A DNA stretch of 64,000 bases, from positions 2,908,501 to 2,972,500 of the forward strand of contig CM029126.1 of the NCBI GenBank assembly GCA_016859345.1, written 5' to 3'. Made by a program: the position numbers and the translations under genes. Numbering within the stretch: the stretch's first letter is position 1; each line of letters opens with the position of its first letter. The notes below the pieces were generated by a model, which made no database searches, was not told the DNA's origin, and was given only the letters and a program-made list of their open reading frames with translations. The DNA comes from Istiophorus platypterus (taxonomy: Eukaryota > Chordata > Actinopteri > Istiophoriformes > Istiophoridae). This document shows positions 31,510-42,570 of this stretch, one piece after another.

Positions 31510-32459
31510 TTGAGGAGAAACCACCGATGAGGAACGGCTAAGGAAACAGAGGAATGTTGTGAGGAGGATTAAAAGTGGCCCACGAGGTTTCCTTAGCTAG
31601 TTTAGCGCATGTACATTAACATAAAGCGCTACTATTGTTAACTGCCATTAGCTAATTATGCTAATTTACATTTGGGCAGCCACCTGCGACACTACGTTTG
31701 AGCCGCTCTTCAAGTCGTTTCAAACCCAGCCCGTGGACAATGAGCTTGTACTTACATGGCAACAACAAATATATATTTCACCGACACCTTGCAGAGCAAT
31801 CGGTGTGTAAGAAAAGAGCTTTTTTAAAGAGATCTGGGGACGATGCAGGCGTTGACGCAGGGAAACCGTTCCCGCTAAAGTTTGATTGACGGTCTAGCAA
31901 CAGGGTCACCGTCAAGTAGCCAATCACGGAGGAGTCGGCTCGTCCCGAGTGCGCTGCAAAGGCAAAACGAAGGAAAGGACGTCGGAGGCCGGTGTCCGCG
32001 TCCTCACCTGTTAACACCACCCCGCGTCCTCACCTGTTAACACCACCCCGCGTCCGTCGGACGCTGAGATGATTATTTATCTTTTGTGCCGTTCAGGTGA
32101 TTTGCGCTGATGCGGTGCGCCCCCCTCCGCAACGCCCCCGGTCTCCGTTCCGTAAACTCATTGGACGACGCGCCGTCACTCGCGGAGGGCGGCGCCGTCC
32201 GCGGCCTCTCATTGGCCCTGCCCGGACCCCCGCCGCCCTCCCATTGGTCGCCGTATACGTCAATCGCGACCGGGGGCCCTCCGCCGGCCGCCCTCCTCCG
32301 CGGTGATGTCACACCTCGTTACGCCATTTTTGCTGGGGAGCAGTCGCGCTCGGAGAAGGAGGATTAGGTTGAGCTCAGGTACGACGAACGGCGCCGCGCA
32401 CAGTCGTCTCCCGAGTTGTCCGGCGAACGGGACCCCCGCCTGTCCACCACGCTCACGCC
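31510..32459. promoter_or_regulatory. Shared head-to-head promoter region of hormad1 and ensa
   Basis: hormad1 (minus) and ensa (plus) diverge with about 955 bp between start codons. The ensa half (about 31,990-32,460) is CpG-rich. It has three ATTGG boxes (32,160, 32,211 and 32,243), a CRE-like TGATGTCA (32,304-32,311) and a YY1-like GCCATTTT (32,323-32,330) just before the probable ensa TSS. The hormad1 half has a CCAAT box (31,920-31,924), an E2F-like TTCCCGC (about 31,869-31,875) and a MYB core TAACTG (31,639-31,644). No TATA box is evident. The TSS positions are inferred. Confidence 0.65.
31997..32056. repeat. 26-bp tandem repeat, 2.3 copies, in the shared promoter
   Basis: Two perfect 26-bp units (31,997-32,022 and 32,023-32,048) containing CACCTGTTAACACC are followed by a partial third copy. 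Each unit has an E-box (CACCTG) overlapping a MYB-type core (TAACAG on the minus strand). Confidence 0.95.
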
Positions 32460-35400
32460 ATGTCGTCAGAAAACCTGGACTCGGACACTCAGGTGGACTT
32501 CGAGGACGAAAAACAGGTGGGTTCTCTGACTGCTGTCATGATGTTGTTGGCTAACCACCGCGCATGCTAGCAAGGAGCGGCTAACAGCGGCTAGCGCAAG
32601 TGGAGCGTTTGCGGTGCCAGGGTGGGGGTGGACTCCCGGGACACACGTATGGCTGCGATAATCAGGCCAGTGTGCTGGAAAACGGCTTTTATCGCCGCCG
32701 TCGCCACACGCAGAACACCTTGCCCAGTGTGTCACTTTTGTTTTGTCTCCTGCCTTGTGTCATTGGCTGGCGAGTCCACGGCTGCTCGGGCCTCATTGGT
32801 CTGTCCTGGGGTTGGGGGGGTCCTCGGAACGTGCCGTGGAATAAAGACGTGACACGGAGACTTCACCCGGTACACGTCGACCCGTGGGAAACACCTGCGC
32901 TGGGGGAAAAACAAAAACAACAACAAAAAGCAGTCTGAACAGGTATTTTTATTTCTTCAGCCTCGAATTGAGATTCCTGATGGTCTCGTCCTGACACTGA
33001 CAACAACTGCAGTGTGCAGTGGAGAGAGCCTCAGCATTTCTATTCACACCCACCACCACCTCCACAACAGAGGGACAGATGTGCACCCACGTCAACACCT
33101 GGATCAAGGCTCTATCGCTCTGTGTCGCCCGCCGACATCAGTCCGGGCCAAGTTTCCTCTAGTCAACTGTTTGGACGCCTGCAGTTTGTTTCCACTGCTC
33201 GAGTGTCAGAAACAGAGGAGGAAGATGGAAGAAATAAAACCGTTTATGAGGACGATGGTATAAATCACAGTATCCGCAAAACACAGTGACGAAATGCAAA
33301 TTGGAGTGGTTTCAAGAAGAGTTTTGGCAAAAAAAGACTCAGTAGTTGTCTTATTTTGATAATTCCAATATTTAAATTGTGTTATTGAAATTATACAACA
33401 AGAGAAATGCAATGTCAGCCAATAAACGATCAGAATTGACACAATGCCGAGCCCTTACATTCACCTGACTGGCTGCACGGCAGATTTGCGTGTTTCAAAT
33501 TTGGAATTCTGTTGACAAACCTGCTTGTGTTTTATGCAAAATCTTGGCTATGCACACACATGCGCAGGCACACCTCTGGTCATAAATTTGCAGTGAAAGG
33601 TAATTATGTTAAGTGCTTCGAGAGGCACCGCATTTTGGACATAGTTACTGCCAAACTTAAATCAATCAAAACACATTGGGGCCATCTCAAACCCAATGAC
33701 CCCCCCCCCCCCCGTCCCAAAAAAAAAGAGTTAAGCGTTGCTTAAACCCACATAACTATTTTTTAGTTGTTTTTTTTTTTTTATCGGTATTCCAAAGTTT
33801 TCAAAGATACCAAAAGTGTCATGAAGATTTATGTATAAGAGGAAGCTTTGGAAGTCAATTTTTTAAAAATTTATTTCTCTATTTTTATTTATTTATTTCT
33901 TTATTTTTCATTTTGTTTTAGCAGTCCTCTTACCTACCCTTTCACTACTTTCACTAACAAGTGTGATGCAGTGCCAGTGAGGCACTGGAAGAAGCAGACA
34001 CAGTCTATCTATAGTCGAATAGTGTGGAAGAAATTAAGTCAAACCTTGACTTTTCCCAAATGGATTTTATTTATTTATTTATTTATTTATCTCCCCCCAG
34101 TTCTGCCCGTGACTGTTGTAGAGGTTGCACAAAGAATGCAATGCTGGATTTGCAGTTTCCCTGCATTTGGGACGAATATAGTAGCTCATAAATTTCTCGT
34201 CATGGACCTAAGTGAATCAGCACACTCAGTACTACACGCCCCCCTCCCTCCTCCTCCTGAGGGATACTGTTCATCGGCTTCTGTGTCCTGAGTCACATTT
34301 TATCCCTGCCCCAGCAAGCTTTGCAGGCTGAGTGCCCTGTCTCAGCATAGTGGAAGTAGGTCCGTGCTGAGCGCTGCTCCCTCCAGGTGTATAAACGGCC
34401 TTTAGAGTTCTGTGGGCAATTGTAGTCCCAAGATGCACTTTACACCTACTACTTCCTGGGTTTTTTCTCACGCTTGATTCACACCTTGTACTCAAATAGA
34501 GCGTGGCCCGATGGCCTAATTTCTTGCCCTGAATATCTACCTGACACGGGCTTGAATGACAGGTATCCGACCAGTTTGGCAAGTGGTGATCAGTGGCAAC
34601 GACAGCACAGCTGCTTGTGTTGTCTATACAAATGGCCGCCTCAGGCCCCTGTAGCGCTGCCAGGTTGTTTTTTCTTGACCTTGATTCACAGAGTGTTGAA
34701 AACATTAACATTAACGGACAATGGGATCATGCGATTTACTGTCAACATTATTATTTATGACAGCCAGAGCATGACCCCCCCCACCCCCACCCACACAAAC
34801 ACACACACATACACACACACAGAGAAAACAGAAACGTTTGTCATGCCTACATTAACTAAAAATAACAGCATGTAAGAACCTACAATTTAGTTGTTAACAA
34901 TACTTGGTTTCTCAATTATAATTTCGCCATAGGTAGATTTGCTGAAAAGGAGCCGTGAGAGTCAGAACTTCATTCCTCAGTGATTAAGTTTAAGACGTTA
35001 GTTTCTCAGTATAAGCTTCTGAAAATCCAAGCTCCGTTCTCTTCTTGTATTATTTCCCTCAGGGATGACGGTGATATGAGAGGCCTTAATAGAGGAACAT
35101 TCATGCTGTGACTCATACGATCATGAAGTAGCTTCGGTTCCCACCAGGCATCGTCATAGTTCTTAGCCCATTTCACAGCAGAGGTGTTTTTTCTAGAGCC
35201 GTGTTAGTATTTTTGAGGGGTGAAGATTTTACTGCAGGAATTTTACATGTTTTTGCAGAAGCGGCAGCATTTTTTTGGAACGGTTGGTGCCTATAAATGA
35301 GTGGCTGTCACATAACCAGCTGCTCCAGATGTGCTTAAGCCTTCTCCCATGATGTATGAAGAAACTCTGAAAGGTCCCCGTTAATGCCAGTTTGCTCTCG

Positions 35401-36836
35401 TCCCCGCAGGACTCCCAGGAGAAGAATGCAAACCCGGTGAAGGCAGAGGAGGCCAAGCTGAAGGCCAAGTACCCCGGTCTGGGCCAGAAGCCCGGCGGCT
35501 CAGACTTCCTCATGAAGAGACTACAGAAAGGGGTAGGTGACCGCGGCCTGTCTGCCACATGGTCGGGGAACAATGACAGTTGGGAGTCAGGGTTGTGTCA
35601 CGGTGGCAGATCCGATCCCCCTCAGCAGTCGCATGCCTGTCGGCGAACCCCTGAGCCCCCTCCCTGCTCATACATAATTGGGGCCTCTGAACAAAACTTT
35701 AAAAAGTGTTTCAGCTGTCTGGTCTGGTCGATGTTTGTGCTGCGATCAATTTTTACTTGTAATTTGAACACATTAATGCATCTCTATCCCCCCTTCTGTC
35801 TCACTTTTCCTCGACTAGGGAAAAAAACTGTTGCTCTCTCCACCTACGTGTACTCTATATGCTTCAAAGAACCTCCACCTCTGGAGACTGTTGAAAGTAA
35901 TCCGGGGATAACGTGCAGTAGGAGTAGGAGTAGGAGTAGCCGAGGTGGGGGTGGGGGGTAGTTGGTGGAGGATGGGGCAAAAAGTAAATTGCAGTTCTTC
36001 ATCACTAGGTAACTTCAAGAACGAGAATGATCAGAGAATGACGGTATTGCGCACAGTTAGTGGACTTTTCCTTTCTTGTGATGATTGTATCAGCACAATA
36101 CTACTTGATTATTTCATTAAAAAGTTAAAAATAATCAAAGCCAAATTCATCTTTGATGGTCTTTTCATATTTTATTTCATCTTAACACAATACTGTCGTT
36201 GTTATAATTCCTCCTGCCCAGGTCCTTTCTTTCTAATACAAAATTAGTTTGAGTCTCTGAAATCCACAGTTGCTGTTCTGTGCAAAAATGCATTCCAAGA
36301 AATTTAATGCGGAATTCTAAAATTTTGAGGCACGTGCTGGCAGCTATTATATAATTTCGGAGATTTACAAGTGCACGAGTATTGGAGGCGCCTGGCAGGA
36401 GAAACCTCCTAAGGGCCCAGCTCAGACTGTAGAGGCCTCATAGTGGCTCCAGCACAGTGAGGACCCTTTGTTCCTTCCTCCATATCTTGCTTTAGGAACA
36501 TTCATCCACAGGGGCAGGTATGGACGGGAGGAGTAACAGGGAGTGCCCTGACAAATAACTCTTTCACTGAAAATATGGGTGGGTGAATATTATTTTTAGG
36601 AAAATCACGGTTAAGTGAAAAGGTTGGAGCACCTCTCTTCTCTCTCTCTCTCTCTCCCCACACAGCAAAAGTACTTCGACTCGGGCGACTACAACATGGC
36701 GAAGGCCAAGATGAAGAACAAGCAACTCCCTGTGGCGGGACCCGACAAGAACCTGGTGACCGGCGACCACATTCCCACGCCGCAGGACCTGCCCCAGAGG
36801 AAGTCGTCCTTGGTGACCAGCAAGCTAGCCGGCTAG
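32460..36836 (+). CDS. ensa: Ensa, alpha-endosulfine (3 coding exons)
   Basis: Alpha-endosulfine is a small, intrinsically disordered cytoplasmic/nuclear phosphoprotein. Phosphorylated by Greatwall/MASTL, it inhibits PP2A-B55 to allow mitotic and meiotic entry. Exons are 32460-32516, 35410-35532 and 36666-36836, all GT-AG and in phase 0, giving 116 residues (human 121). The diagnostic FDSGDY motif is at residues 64-69, with Ser66 the Greatwall target (human Ser67). KAEEAKLKAKYPGLGQKPGG and SDFLMKRLQKG are nearly identical to vertebrate ENSA. The PKA site RKSS is at 105-108, with Ser108 matching human Ser109. GPDKNLVTGD and RKSSLVTSKLAG favour Ensa over the paralogue Arpp19. The divergent acidic N-terminus (residues 1-19) lies in its own exon, as in other vertebrates. 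The protein stops after KLAG and lacks the short tail of the main human isoform. Whether this is the ensaa or ensab duplicate cannot be decided here. Confidence 0.95.
32517..35409 (+). other. ensa: ensa intron 1
   Basis: A 2.9-kb intron with no recognisable exon. It continues the CpG-rich first few hundred bases, then becomes AT-rich. It contains a C11-type run near 33,703, T-rich tracts near 33,770, ATTT-type tandems near 33,880 and 34,070, and a CA-rich patch at 34,783-34,821. Confidence 0.8.
35533..36665 (+). other. ensa: ensa intron 2
   Basis: A 1.1-kb intron with no recognisable exon. It holds a (GTAGGA)n hexamer run at about 35,918-35,941 followed by a G-rich tract. It ends in a strong (CT)n polypyrimidine tract (36,636-36,660) directly before the exon 3 acceptor CACACAG. 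Confidence 0.85.
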
Positions 36837-39800
36837 CCTTCAGCACTACCGAAGCACCCTCACCCCTCACTCCTAACCCCCATCCGCCGGGGCTCCTGAC
36901 AAAGGTCCCTCCTCCTCCTCCTCCTCACCTGTGTCCCCGATATGTCCCGCCCCTCCCCTCCTTCCCCCTCTCTTTCCTCGTCATCCCCAGGCACCACTGG
37001 CTTTAACATATCGGGCAGAGTTGTAGAAGTTAAAACTCCATTTGCTTGTATGCGGGGCGGGGCGGGCGGGATGGAGGTCGAGGTGGCCTTGTGGGCCGCC
37101 GCCTTCTCTGCCTTCCCACCATGCACAGCTCTGCCCCCCCTCCCCTCTGCGCACTCTGCTCTACCGCCTCCCTTATGTCTTGGTTTTCACTGTTCCAAGA
37201 TGCATCACAGTAGGTGTGTGTCATCGGGCAGGGGTTGGATGGGGGGAGTTAATGCACTTTGTATTCTGTATAGTAAGTTCTGTTCTTTTTTCTTTTCTTT
37301 TTTTTTGTGCATCCTGAATAACACCAAAATGTGTGTGAGGGAGCTAGGAACCATGATCGCAGCGTGCTCTTTGACCTTTACGTTCCCCTTTTGTTTTGGT
37401 TTTTCTTTTTGTTTTTTCTCCTTCAATGCCGACGGCTGGCTTTTGGTGGGAGGGGTCTGAAGATGCACATTGTGAATAATCGCTTGCATACCAAATCTGT
37501 GAGAGGGAAGCTGCCTAGATTAAGAGTTTTCGAGCATTCACCGACACCATATTGGGGAAGCTTGGGGGGGGGGTGAATGGAGGCATCCCTCTGTCTCGTC
37601 CTCTGGTCAACTTCCGTCGAACAAAACCCAGAGGTCGTCTGCTACGGCTCACAGGGATGCGAAATGCCACCTTTTTGTTTTCTCTCTCTCTCGCTCTTTC
37701 TCTCTCACTCTCTCTGCTCACGTTGCTTTAATTCTTAACTCCCTTTGCTCCTGTTGTCTCTAAATATGCTGCATGATTGTAACATGTAACGCAAAAAAAA
37801 GGAAATTTAACATGTTTTTTTGTTTTTATTTTTTTTTTTATGAGATTGGGGCATCTGCTTAATGATAGGACGTATCAAAACAAACACGTGAAGCCCTGAA
37901 ATATCCACAGTCACACTTCCTTCCTTCCTTTTTTTTTTTTTTTTTTTAATTTTGCTGTCCTGACAATCCATGTACAAACACACTCTTGTTTGCGGCCCTA
38001 GGGCGAGAGCCAGCTGAGCATATCCTCGAATGAGTTTCAAAGGCTGGGATCCCTGCCAGCGCCGGAGTCTAGTCTTTAGTTTGGTCGCTGTCGAGTTGCA
38101 CCGAGACATGTGTTTACTACAACCCTAAAAGATTTGGTTTTTTTTTTTTTTTTTTTTTTTTGGGGGGGGGCTTGTTGTTGAAGCGCCCTGCATAGAGTAT
38201 ATGGTTCTGTAAATAATATTACAATAAGTACGTTATCTGTCATTGGCTCAGTGCTTTGAGGACCGGATCGGCTAGTGCACCTGAGAGACACGGTAGCACT
38301 AAAATCGACTCACCTGGGGTCAACCTGGGATCTCTGGTTCGGAAAAATTCTCAACGTTTCCGGCAGGGCTAGATTTTCCCACTACGGCTCACCGGCTCAG
38401 ATGCCACGCATACACTCGTATTTTCCGACGCGTCTGTTACCGCCCAGTCATCTGGGTGGCATTGTGGCGCAGCAAGGCAGACGAGCACTCTGGGCTGGAC
38501 CAAGACATCCAGCTTTCCCATCGTCTTTGGTACACGGATCTGAACACGGCTAAAAGTTAGCACGTCGACGTCGCTGAACAAGTACACTCGAAACGTCATC
38601 GCACAGTCATATTAAGAAAAGTTACCTCTGTCGTAGCCTTTCACAGTAGTGTCCCGCAGCGGCATGTGACATTTGGGAGCGAACCAGAAGTATAGACTTA
38701 TTCTTGCTGCTTGTTTTAGTTAAAAATGGATGTTGATTTCTCATTTTCTGTGGCGCGTTGTCGTCTCCATGGCTCAACGCTTCCAGAACATGTATCGCAG
38801 TCAAGCTGCTGTGGTTCCCTTCGAATCTTGTCCTCTCTGGCAATTGTTGTTTTATGAGAAAGAAGAGACGGCTGCACACTGTCTTCAGTTGCTAAATGAA
38901 GAACATTTAATGAAACGTTTCGGTCAAAGACCTTCTTTGGGTAAATACCAGGAATACAAAAAAAAAAAAAAAAATTATATATATATATATAAAAGATAAA
39001 AAAAAGACAGACTTTGATGAGTTGTAATAAAAGATCTTTATCAATTGAGTGAAGATGGTGCGCGGTCGTGTCTCTCTGCTCAAATGTTTCTACTCTGCCT
39101 CCGTCATAAAGATCGTTCCAGGGTGCAAGAGATTTCCATCGACCCACAGTTCACCTTGTTAAACACTAACCTATATAAGAGATTACTACTACTTCCCTAA
39201 CGACCCTCTCTGAAGCATAAACCCACTTCTGTTACCAGCACCCATGGGAACAATGCCACCCCCCCCCCCCGAACCGACAAACCACACAGACTGATACTGC
39301 GTCAGAGGTGGAAAAATGGCGGGTAACCCGATAACCACAGGTGTCAGCTCACCTCCCAATGTCGTCACAGCAGGCTTAAGGGCGGGGGATACTTGCATGC
39401 TTGCTGGGTGTGCTCACTCCTGGCTGGGCAGTTTTATAACACATGGGGGGGGGCATGCCAGCGAGCACCCCGCCTTTTGACATGGCCTTCCCTGTGCGTT
39501 ACCGCTTTCAGGGAACCTTCGCACGTGCACGCCCCACCACGTAAGGCCAGGTGACGGGTGCGTGCGCCATTAACACCCTCAGCCTCTTTTCTTCTTTTTT
39601 TTTCCCCTCCATCCAGGCTTTGAAACGTGTCAAATTTGCAGCAGTTGAAAGCAAACTGACCTGTATGTGTATATGTATGTGAGTATGTAAGTGCTTGTTG
39701 AAGGTGTTGTATGAATGCACTGCTTCTCTCTGTTCCAGCCATTGTAAATAGACTTCAACAGGAAGGGATTTTGTTTCCTTTTTTTTTTTCCCCTTTTTCT

Positions 39801-40900
39801 CCCTCACCTGCTTTTTACTCTTCCATAGCCCGACTCAATGGTTCCTCTCCTTTCAGTTTAACACTACTTCTGCTATAACTTAGTGTATTGCGGAGGCTAT
39901 GTGAATCTGTATCATATGAAAATATGTGTAAATGCTGCTGATTCAGTCAGACAAATCTACGGCGAGATGATGCCCTGTAAAGAACACCTGTCCTCTTGAT
40001 TCTGCCAGTCCGACTCTCTTCTCCCCACCCGAGCGTCTCTTTTTCTTTTTTTTTTTTTTTTTCAGTTTTTTTTTTTCCCCTCTGGAGTCCTGCAGCTCCC
40101 GAAACCGATTCGGTTTCAGACTGCAGCAGACTTCAATGCAAATTCTGCTGCTAAATTACTGAAGCTGGGTCTTAGAATTTGAGCCAGTCTTCAGTCAGGA
40201 GCACTTTGTGCCTCTGTCAAGCGGCGAGAACAGACAGTTCTGCGTTCTATTCTGTTTGAATTTAGAAAGAAAGAAAGAAAAGCCTACGGCTGACATGCTT
40301 TAACAAGCAAAGGCCGCTAAAGAGAACCGGGTGAATAGGCTACAACGTGTTCTGGGAAACAACGTGGACAGGAGGTTCTCAAACGCTACCTGATGTTTGG
40401 CTTTGCACGGGGCAGTTTGATGAGGGGGGGGGGGCATACGTTGCACACCCGGCGTGCAGGGTGTCTCTCGTCCAGCTACGATTAACACGTGCCAGAATGT
40501 ATGAAGAAATGACAGGCTGTGTGCTCTGAAGTACTTTTTGTGCTGCTTTTACCTTAATCTGTTTTCTTGTTGTTTGCAAGTAAATGTTTGTTCTTTTTTT
40601 TTTTTCTTTTTTTCTTTTTTTTTTCTTGTGTTCTCTTATTGCATAATTAGTATATTTCATCCTGGCCCAAGATAACTGCAGGGAAATCAGAGGCACCCTT
40701 GCTTCCAAGATTAGAAATAAAATAAATAAACTAATAAAAAAACAAGGGTTTACATGAAAAGAGGATGACTGGAGAACACAGGAGTAATTTTACGAATTCA
40801 GAAAGTACAGGAGTACGTGGAATGTTTCAGTCGTGTGGGAGTAGGCGAGAGGATTTTTGTCAGTATTTGAAATAAACTTTTACATTAATAACGTTTGCTT
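36837..40900 (+). other. ensa: Probable long ensa 3' UTR and downstream sequence
   Basis: No second gene is recognisable between the ensa stop and the mcl1 promoter. The DNA has many T-rich tracts (for example about 37,920-37,947, 38,137-38,160, 40,040-40,076, 40,590-40,625) and short microsatellites, typical of a vertebrate 3' UTR. AATAAA hexamers on the plus strand occur at 39,026-39,031, in a cluster near 40,717, and at 40,871-40,876; the last is followed by a GT-rich stretch, so it is a good distal polyadenylation site. The true 3' end is unproven. Confidence 0.5.
40871..40876 (+). terminator. ensa: Candidate distal ensa polyadenylation signal
   Basis: AATAAA followed within about 20-60 nt by T/GT-rich sequence that could serve as a downstream element. 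Alternative hexamers lie at 39,026 and about 40,717. Confidence 0.35.
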
Positions 40901-41070
40901 GTCAGGTCTCTGTTCTGGTCAGTCTCTACCACTGGCGTGTTATTAGTGTTATTTTTTGGTTTGTATTTGTTTTTGTTTTGTTTTTTTTTTCTGGTGAGAA
41001 AAAAGTGCCAGGTCAAAGTGTGAACCTTTTTAAATGCGATGGGTAAACACAACGGTGTAGTCCCCCCTGA

Positions 41071-41090
41071 TGACCGCCAGGGGGCAGCAC
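41071..41090 (+). promoter_or_regulatory. Strong CTCF motif between ensa and mcl1
   Basis: TGACCGCCAGGGGGCAG matches 16 of 17 positions of the vertebrate CTCF core YGRCCASYAGRKGGCRS, in forward orientation. It lies about 0.7 kb upstream of the mcl1 start region, between two tandem genes, a usual position for an insulator. Confidence 0.65.
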
Positions 41091-41639
41091 AGTCCTTCTC
41101 TATTGAAGACAAAGTTCTGGGTATTTCCTACATTTGTCGACAAAAAAATGGAAATTTTTAAGTTGGTGTGGGAAAGAACCACGGACCGAGGTGAGAAGAC
41201 CCCGGTGTCCCAAGATGAGAGGAAGCGTCTCAATCTTCTCATGATAAGGTAAATGACAGTCGCGTCATTGCCCCGTCCCTCTTTTTTTAAATGTTTTGTT
41301 TTCAGTTGGGATTTACCGCAGTAAATTACCATTGTGCCCACGCTGCCTACAGCCTAGCTTTCGTTTTCCTGCTATGCCAGAATGAGATCAGTGTCAGAAA
41401 CGACATCAAAACGTCGGACTGTCCATTTAATAAAATGTCAACCTAACAGTTGCATATCACAATTTATATATAATGGTGTCAAAGGGTGGGTTGGGGGGCT
41501 AAAAGGGGATAAAAGAACAGAAGAAATGTTGATTAAACCCGTCAGAAACAGCTACTATACTGTTATTATTACTACTACTAGTTTTAACGCTACTACTGTC
41601 AGTTCTTTGTTTGTTTGTTTGTTTGTTTGTTTTTCTACC

Positions 41640-41897
41640 CTCCCACATAAACGGCCAACAGTCGGATACGTGCGTCATGACGTAGCTTCTGACGTAGGAC
41701 GCTCGAGCCCTAACTGCGTGCTAGATAAAGGCTGGCGTCAGGCTGGGGCTTCACTTCCGCTCCCTTCAGCTCCGCCATGGTGGAGGCGCCGTCTCTTCTA
41801 GCTAGCTTTTTGTTTTAGACGGGCTAACTCCACATTTCCACCTTCTCCACCTCCCACGGATTCGATTGAATTTAAGCCCCGAGCCAAGAAAATCTAA
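41640..41897 (+). promoter_or_regulatory. mcl1: mcl1 promoter and 5' leader
   Basis: The proximal region has a palindromic CGTCATGACG (41,673-41,682) and two direct TGACGTAG CRE-like words (41,678-41,685 and 41,690-41,697). It also has a weak TATA-like AGATAAAGG near 41,724 and an ETS-like ACTTCCG near 41,753. CREB and ETS-type control of MCL1 is known in mammals. The TSS is probably between about 41,745 and 41,775. The leader contains a short upstream ORF. Confidence 0.55.
41777..41818 (+). CDS. Upstream ORF in mcl1 leader, 13 codons
   Basis: ATG in strong Kozak context (GCCATGG, G at -3 and +4) opens a 13-codon frame (MVEAPSLLASFLF) ending at TAG 41,816-41,818, 79 nt before the mcl1 ATG. 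It is a candidate translational control element; no function of the peptide is implied. If the mRNA starts just upstream, leaky scanning could bypass it. Confidence 0.4.
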   Translation: MVEAPSLLASFLF

Positions 41898-42539
41898 ATG
41901 AACATCACGAAGCGAGATTTCAACATTACAAGCGGAGTCATGAGCTGTTTAGTAATTCCCCAAGATGGAGTCGTCAACCGATCGATGCACTACGACTCGG
42001 GAGGCGCCGCCTCGCATATCGCCGTGGGCTCGACGCTGGGCCATCGCAACGGGAACGCGGGTCCCGGCGACGGCCTCAAGAGGCCCAAGATGCTGGAGGT
42101 CGCGCCGAAGAGCTGCCGGGAGGACAGCGAAGTAGAAAACGGCTCTCTGCCGTGCACCCCGGAGCAGCTGTCGTACGACGAGCTCGACGTGTCCGCCTGC
42201 CCGGGGGGGTACGACGCGTTGGACGCCAGCACCAAGCAGATCGTGATCCAGTTCCTGAGGACCTACACGGGCTGCCCCAAGAGTCGGTCGGCGGACGGCA
42301 AAGTGCTAGAAACGTTGAAAAGGGTCGTGCAGGGCGTCGTGGAGAAACACAGATACGCGTTCAACGGTGAGTACGAGCCGCCGGGAGCGGCGCCGCTGGC
42401 CGGGGCCCGGCGGGACGCTGGGTCGCCGAGGCCCCGCGGCGGCCTCCGTGTTAGGAGGAAAAACTCGTACGACTTTGAGGCAGAAACGTCAATTTGAATT
42501 TACTTGATGGGTTTCTGCCAAATATTCTGCTTTTTAAAA

Positions 42540-42570
<31 letters not shown>

